A stretch of DNA of 64,000 nt from assembly GCA_965178295.1 (NCBI GenBank), contig CBCXTT010000002.1, forward strand, positions 248,001 through 312,000, read 5' to 3'. Below the pieces are notes generated by a model. The model had not been told where the DNA came from. It ran no database searches and saw only the letters and a program-made list of their open reading frames with translations. Shown piece after piece: positions 52,427 to 63,186 of the stretch; positions within the stretch are counted from its first letter, which is position 1, and every line of letters starts with the position of its first letter. The DNA is from CBCXTT01 sp965178295 (GTDB lineage: Bacteria > Pseudomonadota > Alphaproteobacteria > UBA7879). Position numbers and translations under genes: made by a program.

Positions 52427-53986
52427 GGTATATCGTTGTTTGCGGACCATAGTATATATTTTGTCATTCATCAAGGAATAGATTGCGTATCTTTTATACG
52501 AGCAAACACTTATTTCTATAAATTTATTTTTCCCTTAAATATTAGATAGCCTGAGTATAAATAATTTCTTAAGAGCCGTGAAGTGCATTGCACCCCTGCA
52601 TCAACTCTGCAGTAGGAGCGTTTTTTGGGCGCGTATTAATTGAAGCAGGATTGACCAGTGAGTTTCAAGTGATTTACATGTATTCCGTCGCGCCTTTTTT
52701 GCAAGAGCTGTGTGGTAGCAGGCCAGTACAAAAAACTGCTGAAGATACTTATAGGTCATGCGCGTGCATCTTGCTTGTGTGCAGAAGATTGTGTGAAAGT
52801 TTTTTAGATTTTCATATTGATCAGCGGATTGCAAGTCTGGTGCATGTTACGGTATTGGTGCACTGGGGGGTATTAGAGACTATCTTGGTCACTGGGCGCT
52901 GATGTTTTGTTAAAACAAGCTGTTCAGATGATGCGATATATCTTATTAAAAGAAAAGAAGGTTCTGCTTCTTTACAACAAGAGCACGTATCGCCTCTTGT
53001 TGAACTTTATAGGCCCATCATGGGATCGGTTCTCCTCTTTTTTATCAACTGCGGATTTTTTTAGGTTACTTTGTTACATGCAAGCGTAAAAAACGCAGAT
53101 TTTGGGCCTATACCCCCCTGTTGTTCAAGTGATGAGCGTAACATTTTTGATTGCGCTATCGCATTGTAAATGCTCTTAAGGGATGGAGAGTATATCGACC
53201 ACATCAATAGCACCACATTATATTGCGGTCTTTCTGCACCCGTGCTGCATCTATCAACATTGCAGCCCGTATAACTTCAGCCGATAGGGTGTGGGGTACG
53301 GTACGGACCAGACATCTAAGTCATATTGCAGTATGCTGGATCTTTTTTACGGCACACCCTCGAACAAGCGCCAAATCTATCATCTGCTGCACCTCCCGCA
53401 CTCCGGCCTTCCACATTTGGGTTCAGACTGTAAAAAGGTACGGGGGAAATCCGTACATTATATAGGCAAGATATAGGCAAGGTGCGCATACAGTGACAGG
53501 CAAAGGTCGCAAGAAATGATATATGCGTGGGGATAGCGGGGATCCGAGTATATATGAAGCTAGCTTTGCTAGGGATTTTCCTGTATTGCTGTATCTCGGT
53601 GGAGACTCTGATGATTCACTATTGCCCAAAGGCTCAAATTTTTTGTCTTCTTCCACAAATAATCGGTTTTTTGTATGCTATATTGATAGGCGAACAAAAG
53701 TGACCCTATTTTCTGTTCTTACACTGTTATATTTGAGAGAGAGCCTGCAATGCGCATGGGGCAGCCCCCCTTCCGTGTTAATCGGCCATCTTTATTGATG
53801 GGCATGATTATGTGCGCTACATACACCTGCCTAGTGTAGCTGAAGTTTTTGGAAGAGTCGGCAGATGTGTGTATTCTAAAAGAGCGGGGTATTGTAAAGA
53901 ATGTGTCAAAAAGATAAAAATGGCAGGTTTTGTATCCGCTTAATTGGGCGTATGCTGACATAAATAATCTTTAGAAACGGTATTGT
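52427..53986 (+). other. 1.56-kb gene-free region
   Basis: Frames of 60-104 codons occur on both strands, but none has recognisable family features or convincing ribosome sites. A small tandem repeat ATATAGGCAAG x2 occurs near 53460-53481. It is probably decayed sequence. Confidence 0.55.
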
Positions 53987-54871
53987 ATGTTACAAATTCG
54001 GCAGAAATTCTTCTCACATAATTTGTATGGCGCTTGCCTTATATTATGTGGTGGTGTAACTACTGCAGGTGCGAACGCATTGACACATAGTCTATCCACA
54101 AAGTATGCTGCGATGCAGGTTTTATTTCTTAAAAGCCTGATTGGCTTGCTTGTGTTATGTGGAGTATGCAGGCGTCAACTACGGGCTATTATATCGACCA
54201 ATATTCTTGCTTATCATGCGCTGAAGGGTGTGTTTGGTGCGATCGGGAATTGGTTTTGGATAACAGCCCTTTTGTATCTTCCTCTTGCAGCGTGCTCTGC
54301 CCTATCTCTAACAAGTGCCCTTATGACTAGTATCGGTGGATGGATTATTTTCAAGGAACGATTTTATTGGCCGGTTCTTATAGCAGGCTTATTTGGGTTT
54401 ATGGGTGTTTATATTATTTTAGAACCTGGCTGGGCCTTATTTTCCTATTATGCTTTTTTTCCATTATTGTCTGCCGCTTCATTTTCGGGCTCTTCTCTTT
54501 TGATTAAGAAATTAGCGATCTCTGACAGCTCGACTACAACGCTTTTTTATCTGATGTTGTTTATGACTCTTTTTTCCTCTATCCCTGCTTTTTATGCCTG
54601 GGTGCCTTTTACAAACACAGATACATTGAAAACAATTAGTGTTGGGGCGTTCTATGCATTAACGCAGCTTTGTATTATTGAAGCGTATACGTATGCAGCA
54701 GCCTCATATATCGCACCCTTTAAATTTGTGCGTTTTCCCCTGAATGTTGCTTCAGGATTTTTATTTTTTCTTGAGGTACCGACCATAGTTACGCTTGTAG
54801 GAGCCGCCATCATTGCACTTGCTTATGGGTATTTATATTATTTTGAAAAAAAAACGATGAACGAGACCTAG
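53987..54871 (+). CDS. DMT-superfamily transporter (EamA domains)
   Basis: This is a ten-helix inner-membrane transporter of the drug/metabolite family, 294 residues, with two EamA repeats. The first repeat holds LHSLSTKYAAMQVLFLKSLIG-like features (L-S-T-K-Y-A and V-L-F-L-K-S), followed by LPLAACSALSLTSAL and GWIIFKERFYWP; the second ends with FLEVPTIVTLVGAAIIALAYG. Substrate cannot be read from the sequence. In Rickettsia a DMT member imports S-adenosylmethionine, so a host-metabolite importer is a reasonable guess. It converges with the LysM lipoprotein gene, overlapping by 4 bases. Confidence 0.88.
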   Translation: MLQIRQKFFSHNLYGACLILCGGVTTAGANALTHSLSTKYAAMQVLFLKSLIGLLVLCGVCRRQLRAIISTNILAYHALKGVFGAIGNWFWITALLYLPLAACSALSLTSALMTSIGGWIIFKERFYWPVLIAGLFGFMGVYIILEPGWALFSYYAFFPLLSAASFSGSSLLIKKLAISDSSTTTLFYLMLFMTLFSSIPAFYAWVPFTNTDTLKTISVGAFYALTQLCIIEAYTYAAASYIAPFKFVRFPLNVASGFLFFLEVPTIVTLVGAAIIALAYGYLYYFEKKTMNET

Positions 54872-55842
54872 ATATATTGTTCGGGGTTTACAGTCTTGGT
54901 GTGATGTCGCAGTTCCAGGTGCAACTGGGGTGTGTTGATGTTGCATCCGGACATGCCAACGGAGGCAATAGCTTGCCCACGTTTTACCTGATCTCCTTTC
55001 TTTACTTTCCCAGATTCTGTATGCCCATAGGCGCTGATCCAACCATCTGCATGCTTGATGAGAATGAGCTGTCCAAACCTTTCAATACCTATGCCATGAT
55101 AGACAACAATACCATTTTCAATGGATCGTATGGGGGTGCCGCGCGGAGCTTGTATATTGATCCCATCATTGTGCAGGCCTTTGTTCTTGGGCCCATATCT
55201 AGAAATTACGGTTCCCCCAATCGGCCGTAAAAACTTGCCTACACTACGTTCTTGAGGCTTCTTTTTTTCTAAAGCGGCACGTATTTCTTTTTCTTGTTTC
55301 GTCATTTGTTGCCTAGCTGGGGGTTTAAGAGTGGCGTTAGTTGCATGAACACGCCGTCCTGGCAACAAAATATTTTGTCCAATGCTCAATGTCCATGGAA
55401 TTTTTAAATTATTTTTTTGCGCCAGTTGGTTTTGCCTAACACCATATGTTTTGGCAATACTGTATAGAGTGTCACCAGTCCTCACAATGTGAAAGTTTTT
55501 CTGGGGTAGATAAATTTTTTGTCCAATAGACAGTTGATATGGGGGCGATAAATGATTTATCTCAATGAGATCATGTATCAAAACCCCATGTTTTTTGGAG
55601 AGCGCATACAGTGTATCGGCCTCGGAGACGGTGACAAACGTTTTTGATTTTTTTGACTTTTGATTCTTATTTTTCTTGCTTTTTACAGTACTTTTCTTTG
55701 TTATGTGATTTGATTGGTCTGACCTTTTCCCTCCCCCTATTTGGTGATAATGGGAGAGTTGTTCTTGTGTTGTGCACCCGCACAGCACCAAAATAGTCAG
55801 CATGATGTAATAGTATTTAAGGTACGATGCTACTAAATCCAT
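54868..55842 (-). CDS. nlpD: LysM-M23 lipoprotein, NlpD-like amidase activator
   Basis: This envelope lipoprotein binds peptidoglycan and probably activates amidases in cell separation. The signal segment ends in LCGC (lipid-bearing Cys about residue 23). Two LysM repeats follow (VSEADTLYALSKKHGV; VRTGDTLYSIAKTYGV). The C-terminal M23 domain has HNDGINI where active enzymes have HxGxD, and QLHLELR for HxH, so a zinc ligand is lost. The Met at 55842 suits a normal signal length; a frame to ATG 55872 overlaps serS. Gene order tatABC-serS-(surE)-nlpD is alphaproteobacterial; surE is absent. Confidence 0.88.
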   Translation of the reverse strand: MDLVASYLKYYYIMLTILVLCGCTTQEQLSHYHQIGGGKRSDQSNHITKKSTVKSKKNKNQKSKKSKTFVTVSEADTLYALSKKHGVLIHDLIEINHLSPPYQLSIGQKIYLPQKNFHIVRTGDTLYSIAKTYGVRQNQLAQKNNLKIPWTLSIGQNILLPGRRVHATNATLKPPARQQMTKQEKEIRAALEKKKPQERSVGKFLRPIGGTVISRYGPKNKGLHNDGINIQAPRGTPIRSIENGIVVYHGIGIERFGQLILIKHADGWISAYGHTESGKVKKGDQVKRGQAIASVGMSGCNINTPQLHLELRHHTKTVNPEQYI

Positions 55843-55859
55843 ATCCCCGGTGATATGGG

Positions 55860-57131
55860 CTATGTGATGCATGTCACACCCCCCATGTAGGGATGAAGTG
55901 CATCCGGTATTATGATACTCCCATCCTCTTGCTGATAATTTTCCATGACAGCAATAAGTGTACGTCCTACAGCAAGACCTGACCCATTTAGGGTATGAAA
56001 AAACTGCACATCTTTAGGGTTATTTGCGTTACGAAAACGCCCATTCATACGACGTGCTTGAAAATCGCCACATAAAGAGCAGCTGGAAAGCTCACGGTAT
56101 ATTTTTTGTCCTGGAAACCAGCCTTCAATATCCAGTGTGCGCTTAGAGTGAAATCCAATATCTCCATCACATAGATCCATGACACGGTAAGGAATTTTTA
56201 ATTCTTTTAAAATGTATTCTGCAGCGCTTACCATTCGGTTGAATTCATCTAAGGAGGTGTTTGGATGGCAGATGCTGACAAGCTCTACCTTATAAAATTG
56301 GTGTTGGCGCAGCATGCCCCTGGTGTCCCTGCCTGCCGCACCCGCTTCTGATCGAAAGCAGGGCGTGAGGGCGGTAAATCGTTTCGGTAAGCTGTCTTCT
56401 AGAAAAATACGATCCGCTCCTAAATTTGTCAGCGGTACTTCACCAGTTGGAATCAACCAATGACCTTGTGTGGTTGTAAACAGGTCTGCTGAAAATTTCG
56501 GGAGTTGTCCGGTGCCGTAGAGAGCGTCTGCTTTCACTAACAGAGGGACGGATGTTTCCTCATATCCATATCTTTCTGTGTGTGTATCTAGCATGAATTG
56601 CGCAAGGGCGCGCTCAAGTTTTGCAAGGGCTCCCTTTAGAACAACAAACCTGCTACCAGAAATTTGTGCGGCATCAGAAAAATCCATAAGCCCTAAAGAC
56701 TCTCCAAGGTCATAGTGCTCTTTGGGTATGAAGGTAAAAGAGGGTAGAGTGCCTATTTGGCGTATTTCTACGTTATTGGCTTCACTAATGCCGTGTGGAA
56801 TCGTCTCCAAGATGGGATTGGGCAAGTGAGATAATGTGTCTAGAATTTTTTTTTTTAAGTCTTGGGCTATACCCTCAAGTCTCTCTATTTCTTTTTTAAT
56901 TGCACTACCTCGGGCAAGAATACGCTCAACAGACAGGCTATTTTTTTTAGTAGCCCCCATCTTTTTTGCATTGGAGTTTTTCTCTGCTCTCAGCTTTTGC
57001 AACGCTGTTTGCGTGTCTCTGTTTTGTGCATCTAGGGCAAGAATGTACTCTGACAATGCCGAGTCTCCACGGCGGGCAAGGCTTTTATCCAAAGCATGGG
57101 GGTTATCACGAATCCATTTAATATCAATCAT
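55860..57131 (-). CDS. serS: Seryl-tRNA synthetase
   Basis: It charges tRNA-Ser and tRNA-Sec. The N-terminal coiled-coil arm (residues about 25-105, Lys/Glu-rich) binds the long variable arm of tRNA-Ser. The class II core includes GSRFVVLKGALAKLERALAQFMLD, LIPTGEVPLTNL, FTALTPCFRSEAGAAGRDTRGMLRQHQFYKVEL (motif 2) and NGSGLAVGRTLIAVMENYQ (motif 3). Length 423 is normal. Its start overlaps the tatC stop by 8 bases. Confidence 0.97.
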   Translation of the reverse strand: MIDIKWIRDNPHALDKSLARRGDSALSEYILALDAQNRDTQTALQKLRAEKNSNAKKMGATKKNSLSVERILARGSAIKKEIERLEGIAQDLKKKILDTLSHLPNPILETIPHGISEANNVEIRQIGTLPSFTFIPKEHYDLGESLGLMDFSDAAQISGSRFVVLKGALAKLERALAQFMLDTHTERYGYEETSVPLLVKADALYGTGQLPKFSADLFTTTQGHWLIPTGEVPLTNLGADRIFLEDSLPKRFTALTPCFRSEAGAAGRDTRGMLRQHQFYKVELVSICHPNTSLDEFNRMVSAAEYILKELKIPYRVMDLCDGDIGFHSKRTLDIEGWFPGQKIYRELSSCSLCGDFQARRMNGRFRNANNPKDVQFFHTLNGSGLAVGRTLIAVMENYQQEDGSIIIPDALHPYMGGVTCIT

Positions 57132-57870
57132 TTTTTCTTTCTCTTTTTTCTATTAGGCGCATAATCAGTATAGCAATTTCATAAAATACTATGAGGGGAA
57201 TAGAGAGGCCTACTTGACTCACAATATCGGGCGGCGTTAAGATAGCGCCTACAATAAACATACCTACAATTACAATCCGGCGTTTTTTTTTCAAGCTCTC
57301 TGAACGTATAACACCTAGTTTTCCCAGTAAAACCAACACAAGTGGTAACTCGAAGCATATGCCAAACGCAAACAAGAGCGTCATCGTCAGGGAGATATAG
57401 GTTTCAGCATGGGGTAGAAGCATTTGAGGTATGATGGCATCTGATGCGTTGGTAAAATGTAGCAAGAATTTCCAGGCTTGTGGTATGATGAAGTAATAAG
57501 CTAGCGACGCTCCCAACGTAAAAAGAAGTGGCGCACTGAAAAGACCTACTAAGGCCCATGGTTTTTCATGTGTGTGAAGGCCTGGGGCTACAAAAGCCCA
57601 TATGTGCCACAAAAGACAGGGAATAGTACCGATAAAGCCAAAATAGAATGCGAGCTTTATATGAAGGAACAATCCTTCCGTCAGATTTAAATAAATGAGT
57701 TGAAAATCTGGACCATAGCACGCTTTTAGAGGAGAAATCAGCGCATATAACAAAGAATTGGACTGCGTATAAGCAAGAAATGCACATATGAGGGTGATCA
57801 TCACAATCCACATGCAGCGCCGCTGAAGCTCCTTTACATGGGATAACAAGGGGGTGTTTTTATTCAGCAT
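57124..57870 (-). CDS. tatC: Sec-independent protein translocase TatC
   Basis: TatC is the six-helix receptor that binds twin-arginine signal peptides with TatB. The family start is LLSHVKELQRRCMWIV (conserved HLxELRxR-like motif), followed by YLNLTEGLFLHIKLAFYFG with the functional Glu, FVAPGLHTHEK and FGICFELPLVLVLLGKLGV. Length 248 is normal. It overlaps tatB by one base (TAATG) and serS by 8 bases. Confidence 0.97.
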   Translation of the reverse strand: MLNKNTPLLSHVKELQRRCMWIVMITLICAFLAYTQSNSLLYALISPLKACYGPDFQLIYLNLTEGLFLHIKLAFYFGFIGTIPCLLWHIWAFVAPGLHTHEKPWALVGLFSAPLLFTLGASLAYYFIIPQAWKFLLHFTNASDAIIPQMLLPHAETYISLTMTLLFAFGICFELPLVLVLLGKLGVIRSESLKKKRRIVIVGMFIVGAILTPPDIVSQVGLSIPLIVFYEIAILIMRLIEKRERKND

Positions 57871-58109
57871 TATGATGCCTCGTCTTTTTCCCGTTTTTTC
57901 ATGGTGGCGGTAGCTTCTTGGGTTATATGTTCAATTTCTGCTTCTTGTCTCAGATCTTGCGCATAAGAGTTTGTGAGGGCGAGGTATGCCTTTATCGAGG
58001 ACACTATTTTTCCCAATTTGTAGAGCGCAGATCCTAAATCTTTTGGTTTCATCACAAAAAGCGCGACAACGAGAATGAGTAGAATTTCGTAAAAACCGAT
58101 GTCAAACAT
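57870..58109 (-). CDS. tatB: Tat translocase subunit TatB
   Basis: TatB forms the substrate-receptor complex with TatC. It has one N-terminal helix (MFDIGFYEILLILVVALFVMKPKDLG, read in two parts around the FVMKP hinge), then an amphipathic helix and a short charged tail. The early Glu8 and the FxxKP hinge fit TatB. Length 79 is short for TatB but usual in compact alphaproteobacteria. It lies 6 bases after tatA. Confidence 0.93.
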   Translation of the reverse strand: MFDIGFYEILLILVVALFVMKPKDLGSALYKLGKIVSSIKAYLALTNSYAQDLRQEAEIEHITQEATATMKKREKDEAS

Positions 58110-58115
58110 ATATGA

Positions 58116-58271
58116 CTATTTATCTTTTGAAGACATATCATCGCGCATGCCGCTTTTAAAGGCTACAATGCCTTGTGCTAATTCTTTCATCACTTTGGGG
58201 ATACGATTGGCACCAAACAAGAGAACAACGAGAAGAATAACGAGCGCAAGCTGCCAAATACCAACAGACAT
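58116..58271 (-). CDS. tatA: Tat translocase subunit TatA
   Basis: TatA is the pore-forming subunit of the twin-arginine translocase. The 51-residue protein reads MSVGIWQLALVILLVVLL at the N-terminus, then FGANRIPKVMKELAQGIVAFKSGM and a charged end, which matches the TatA helix, FG hinge and amphipathic helix. It is the first gene of tatA-tatB-tatC-serS-nlpD on the minus strand. Confidence 0.95.
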   Translation of the reverse strand: MSVGIWQLALVILLVVLLFGANRIPKVMKELAQGIVAFKSGMRDDMSSKDK

Positions 58272-59067
58272 GGGTACACCTAAATTATTAATAATATCTA
58301 TATCATGGCAAAATATTGCAGATAGGGCAAGCGAAGGGTTCTATAACTTCTCTCGCAGCACGAGGATTGTAGAGGGGAAGGAGTAAAACATGGAAGACAG
58401 CAGCCTCTCATTATTGCGTCCTTTCATTCCATCAGTGTTTCTGGTAGGATCTTTCGGCCAACTACACCTATATTTTTTCTGCTCATAGAAAAACAATGAT
58501 TGGTAAGATGTGCTACACTGTTTGAGTGTTTTTGTGTTCGTGCTTGTTATAGCACAGGCTTTTCCTATTGCACAATGACGGTGCCCATTGAGTTTTACCA
58601 AATGGTGGACGTGGCGCCTCTAGAGCTTCCCTGCTTATATCGCTAGATTAAGCATTCTCAATATACGCTACCTCGAAATATGCCTCCGGTAAATTCAGGG
58701 TGCTGCTCAATGTACGGGTGACAATATAAAATTCCTTTCCAAGAAGCGTTTCTCGATACTTTATTACTCTGCATCTGTATTTTTCAAAGTTGTATATGTA
58801 TCTACTACCATTGTAATGTACGAGAACAAAAGCATTCATGAGATAAAGAGGCGCGTGTAAATATTCAAAATATGCGCACAAATTATGACGCTACTGAAGC
58901 CGCTCCATTTTCTTTATGCGCGTTGAAACAATCTCGTCTTAATCTGTAGTGTGTAGTGGCACCAGTGAACAATTTGTTGCGCTATAATCACGTACTGCGT
59001 TTTGCAGACAGTCCTTTAACTGTGTAGCACGTAATCTCAGTTTTCGTTTTTCACGCAACACTTTGTT
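58272..59067 (+). other. Intergenic region upstream of tatA
   Basis: It contains no gene I can support well. One minus frame (58648-58881) is listed separately as doubtful. The tat operon promoter should lie near 58275-58400, but I see no clear -35/-10 pair. Confidence 0.5.
58648..58881 (-). CDS. Doubtful small protein or gene fragment
   Basis: The 77-codon frame reads like a real protein in its second half (GSRYIYNFEKYRCRVIKY, then YIVTRTLSSTLNLPEAYFEV), with alternating strand-like patterns and few rare residues. The first part has no ribosome site and no family is recognised. It may be the end of a decayed gene. Confidence 0.25.
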   Translation of the reverse strand: MCAYFEYLHAPLYLMNAFVLVHYNGSRYIYNFEKYRCRVIKYRETLLGKEFYIVTRTLSSTLNLPEAYFEVAYIENA

Positions 59068-60252
59068 TCATTTTTCCTGATAGAGCGTCAGGTCAAATTC
59101 AGGAGAGCGTACCATGAGATGTTCAAAAATTTGTGCTTGTATATTTTCATAGTGAGGCCAATATGTATCCGTAGTATATGCATATATTTCAATTGGTTGT
59201 CCATTTTCTTGTGATTCAAGAAGCCGACACATACACATAAAGCCGTCCTTATGAATGTCCGGTCTTTCTATGAGGTAAGCGTTAATATATGCTCTAAAGA
59301 GTTCAAGATTTGTTCCCGATTTGAGCAGGCGTTCTTTTTCCGTGGATATAAAAGGTGAGAGGAGTGGAGAAGCATCTAATGTCTGTATAAGGTCGAGTGT
59401 TGCAGGCTTGATTGTATGTATGTCGATCAAAAACGACCGTTTAATACGTCGTCCACCAGTCTCAAACATGCCGCGCCAGTTTTTTACAGCATTGCCGACA
59501 AGATAGTAAGGCGGAAGGGTGCTAATGGTTTTATCAAAGTTTTGGATTTTTATGGTGTTGAGAGACATTTCTTGAACAGATCCACAAATATCTTGGCTGG
59601 GAATTTCAATCCAGTCGCCTACACGAATCATGTCTGATGATGCAAGTTGTATGCTAGAGACAAAAGATAAAATGGAGTCTTTAAAAACAAATCCAATGAC
59701 AGCCAATGCGGCACCCAAGCCTGTTAAGAGGGCGAGGGGTGATTTATCCATGATGTATGCAACAATTAATACACCCATCAAAATGAAGAAAAAGACTTTG
59801 GAAAATTGCATATAACTTCGAATGGGCCATTGTTTGCGCACAGGATAGAGGTTGTATATTCCTTCTAATACATTCAGCAGGCTATTAATGAGCACACCAA
59901 CTAAAATGATGAAGTAAAGTACGCACGCTTTTGTGGTTAAACTTAAAAGTTTTTTTGCGTGCTCGAGTGTTTCGCCATCAAAAAATATGGGGAGCACAAC
60001 ATAAAATATTATAGGGACTAGAAGGTGCAGTAGATTTGGTATCAAGCTATATTTTGAAAAAATTTTTGCGGTCTTAGAATCAAATTTCTTCATAGACTTT
60101 TTCAGCCGATCTGCGAGTGTGTAACGAACTGCTACGTGGAGAATGTAGGTAAATACACCTAAAACACATACAGAGGAGAGTGTGGACAAGATAGCGCTTA
60201 ATGTGCCTCCTAAGTGCAGGGAAATATAAACATCATAAAAAACCTTAAACAT
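59068..60252 (-). CDS. MscS-family mechanosensitive channel
   Basis: This is a membrane channel that opens on osmotic down-shock. The ATG at 60252 follows AGGAGGCACATA. Several N-terminal helices precede the pore-lining segment GLGAALAVIGFVFKDSILSFVSSIQLA and the beta domain entry MIRVGDWIEIPSQDICGSVQEMSLNTIKIQNFDKTISTLPPYYLV. The C-terminal domain extends to about residue 394, with the length and NWRGMFETGGRRIKRSF part typical of the YbdG/MscM-like subgroup. It is monocistronic, just downstream of the groESL terminator on the same strand. Confidence 0.92.
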   Translation of the reverse strand: MFKVFYDVYISLHLGGTLSAILSTLSSVCVLGVFTYILHVAVRYTLADRLKKSMKKFDSKTAKIFSKYSLIPNLLHLLVPIIFYVVLPIFFDGETLEHAKKLLSLTTKACVLYFIILVGVLINSLLNVLEGIYNLYPVRKQWPIRSYMQFSKVFFFILMGVLIVAYIMDKSPLALLTGLGAALAVIGFVFKDSILSFVSSIQLASSDMIRVGDWIEIPSQDICGSVQEMSLNTIKIQNFDKTISTLPPYYLVGNAVKNWRGMFETGGRRIKRSFLIDIHTIKPATLDLIQTLDASPLLSPFISTEKERLLKSGTNLELFRAYINAYLIERPDIHKDGFMCMCRLLESQENGQPIEIYAYTTDTYWPHYENIQAQIFEHLMVRSPEFDLTLYQEK

Positions 60253-60324
60253 TATGTGCCTCCTATTCTCATATATAATGATAGGGCGACTATTATTGTT
60301 TATCAATACAACAGTTATAAAATA

Positions 60325-60358
60325 AGAAAAACCGCATTGAGAACACCCCAATGCGGTT
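60325..60358 (-). terminator. Rho-independent terminator of groES-groEL
   Basis: AACCGCATTG (60330-60339) pairs perfectly with CAATGCGGTT (60349-60358). On the minus strand the hairpin is followed by a run of T (AAAA at 60327-60330 on the plus strand), just after the groEL stop. Confidence 0.92.
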
Positions 60359-60380
60359 ATAGATTTTAAGCATTAAATAT

Positions 60381-62039
<1,659 letters not shown>

Positions 62040-62051
62040 GGTTTATTCCTC

Positions 62052-62339
62052 CTATGCAACAATTCCAAAAATATCTGACTCTTTCATGATCAGCAGCTCT
62101 TCACCATCTAGGCGTACCACGGTACCAGACCACTTGCCGAAAATAATTTTATCACCTGCTTTTACAGAGAGCGGTTGTAGTTTGCCGGTCTCATCTCGGG
62201 CACCATCGCCTGATGCAATCACTTTTCCCTCGATAGGCTTTTCTTGTGCTGTGTCTGGAATAATGATTCCACTAGCTGTTTTTGCTTCTTGTTCGATGGA
62301 GCGAACAAGAACGCGATCGTGTAATGGTTTAAATTTCAT
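62052..62339 (-). CDS. groES: Co-chaperonin GroES (10 kDa)
   Basis: GroES caps the GroEL ring. The 95-residue protein has the family start KFKPLHDRVLVRSIEQE, the mobile loop KTASGIIIPDTAQEKP and the roof and end parts DKIIFGKWSGTVV and YK-like ending EELLIMKESDIFGIV. An AAGGAGTTAGGGTTC site precedes the ATG. The operon has a consensus-like promoter and a CIRCE operator upstream. Confidence 0.99.
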   Translation of the reverse strand: MKFKPLHDRVLVRSIEQEAKTASGIIIPDTAQEKPIEGKVIASGDGARDETGKLQPLSVKAGDKIIFGKWSGTVVRLDGEELLIMKESDIFGIVA

Positions 62340-62389
62340 GAACCCTAACTCCTTGCGTTAAAAATAATTTTTCCTATGTCCGTGAGAAA

Positions 62390-62416
62390 GTAGCACTCAC
62401 TCAATGAGACTGCTAA
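62390..62416 (-). promoter_or_regulatory. CIRCE operator (HrcA site) of groES-groEL
   Basis: On the minus strand TTAGCAGTC and GAGTGCTAC are separated by exactly 9 bases, one mismatch in each arm from the CIRCE consensus TTAGCACTC-N9-GAGTGCTAA. It begins directly after the -10 element, the usual place for HrcA repression. Confidence 0.9.
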
Positions 62417-62418
62417 TA

Positions 62419-62447
62419 CTTATATGGTTTTTTTGCTATTGGGTCAA
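62419..62447 (-). promoter_or_regulatory. Sigma70-type promoter of groES-groEL
   Basis: On the minus strand TTGACC (62447-62442) and TATAAG (62424-62419) are separated by exactly 17 bases. The -10 element lies immediately before the CIRCE operator. Confidence 0.85.
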
Positions 62448-62461
62448 GATGTTTTTGTATA

Positions 62462-62492
62462 AGAACTAAATTTTTGGGAAAAATTTAGTTCT
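62462..62492. repeat. Perfect 14-bp inverted repeat with GGG loop upstream of groES
   Basis: AGAACTAAATTTTT (62462-62475) pairs perfectly with AAAAATTTAGTTCT (62479-62492) around GGG. It is about 15 bases upstream of the groES -35 box. It could be a terminator of a minus-strand transcript arriving from upstream, or a regulator site. Confidence 0.6.
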
Positions 62493-63060
62493 ATAATATT
62501 ATTTGTACCCTATTGTATGATGGTAGCATCATATTTTGCAGCGATTGTTGGATTGGTGCAGTTGTTGTATGATACACACTGCACGTACAGCCCAGTGCGC
62601 AGTACTGGCACTGGGCAAGACAATAGTATTGCGCACAAAGATTATAGCACGCACAAAGATGTCTTGCCATGTTTCCTAGCCTGTGAGATGGCTGATTTGC
62701 ATAATGTTTAGTGGTATATCGTACGCAGTAGGCGCCACAACTATCCTAAAAACACACAAGACACTTCATCCTGTGTGCTGCCCTGGTGTGGGCTTATCAT
62801 TTCTGAAAGCGCTTGTTTCCCTCCTGTATATCTAGGGCATTAATCGCTCGGTATAATATCGCGCAGTGTATCATACCCCCACTTTCTTTGATGGATTTTC
62901 CTGTGCACTTGAGCATTATGCAATGGCTCTCCTGAAGCCATGCACGGTGTCCTTGATGCTGTTTATGCACTAACGACACAGATCCACAAAGCAGTCCTCT
63001 TTGCATTTTGAACAATATCAGAAAGGAGAATATCTCTATAGGAATGATTTTTAGGCATCG

Positions 63061-63137
63061 TGGTGCGCCCGAGAAGAGTCGAACTCCTAACCTCCAGATC
63101 CGTAGTCTGGCGCTCTATCCAATTGAGCTACGGGCGC
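63061..63137 (-). tRNA. tRNA-Arg (anticodon ACG), CCA encoded
   Basis: On the minus strand GCGCCCG pairs with CGGGCGC before ACCA. The anticodon stem CCAGA/TCTGG carries loop CTACGGA (anticodon ACG, read as ICG after editing). The T loop TTCGACT and D arm are standard. It lies just downstream of the glutamate dehydrogenase stop. Confidence 0.97.
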
Positions 63138-63186
63138 CTATTATTAAGAGCAATGTACCCAAGCCGATGTTAAAATGCAAGCCCTT

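Larger units (their letters stand above)
62417..63060 (+). other. Intergenic region between groES and tRNA-Arg
   Basis: Besides the groE promoter it holds two perfect hairpins: one at 62462-62492 (separate entry) and GCCCAGTGC/GCACTGGGC at 62590-62616. There is also a direct repeat GCACAAAGAT near 62632 and 62653. No gene is supported; a 64-codon plus frame at 62517 has no features. Confidence 0.55.

Noticed and set aside
52588..53798. Several 60-104 codon frames in the gap before the DMT transporter
   Set aside because: Overlapping frames on both strands, odd composition, no ribosome sites and no family features.
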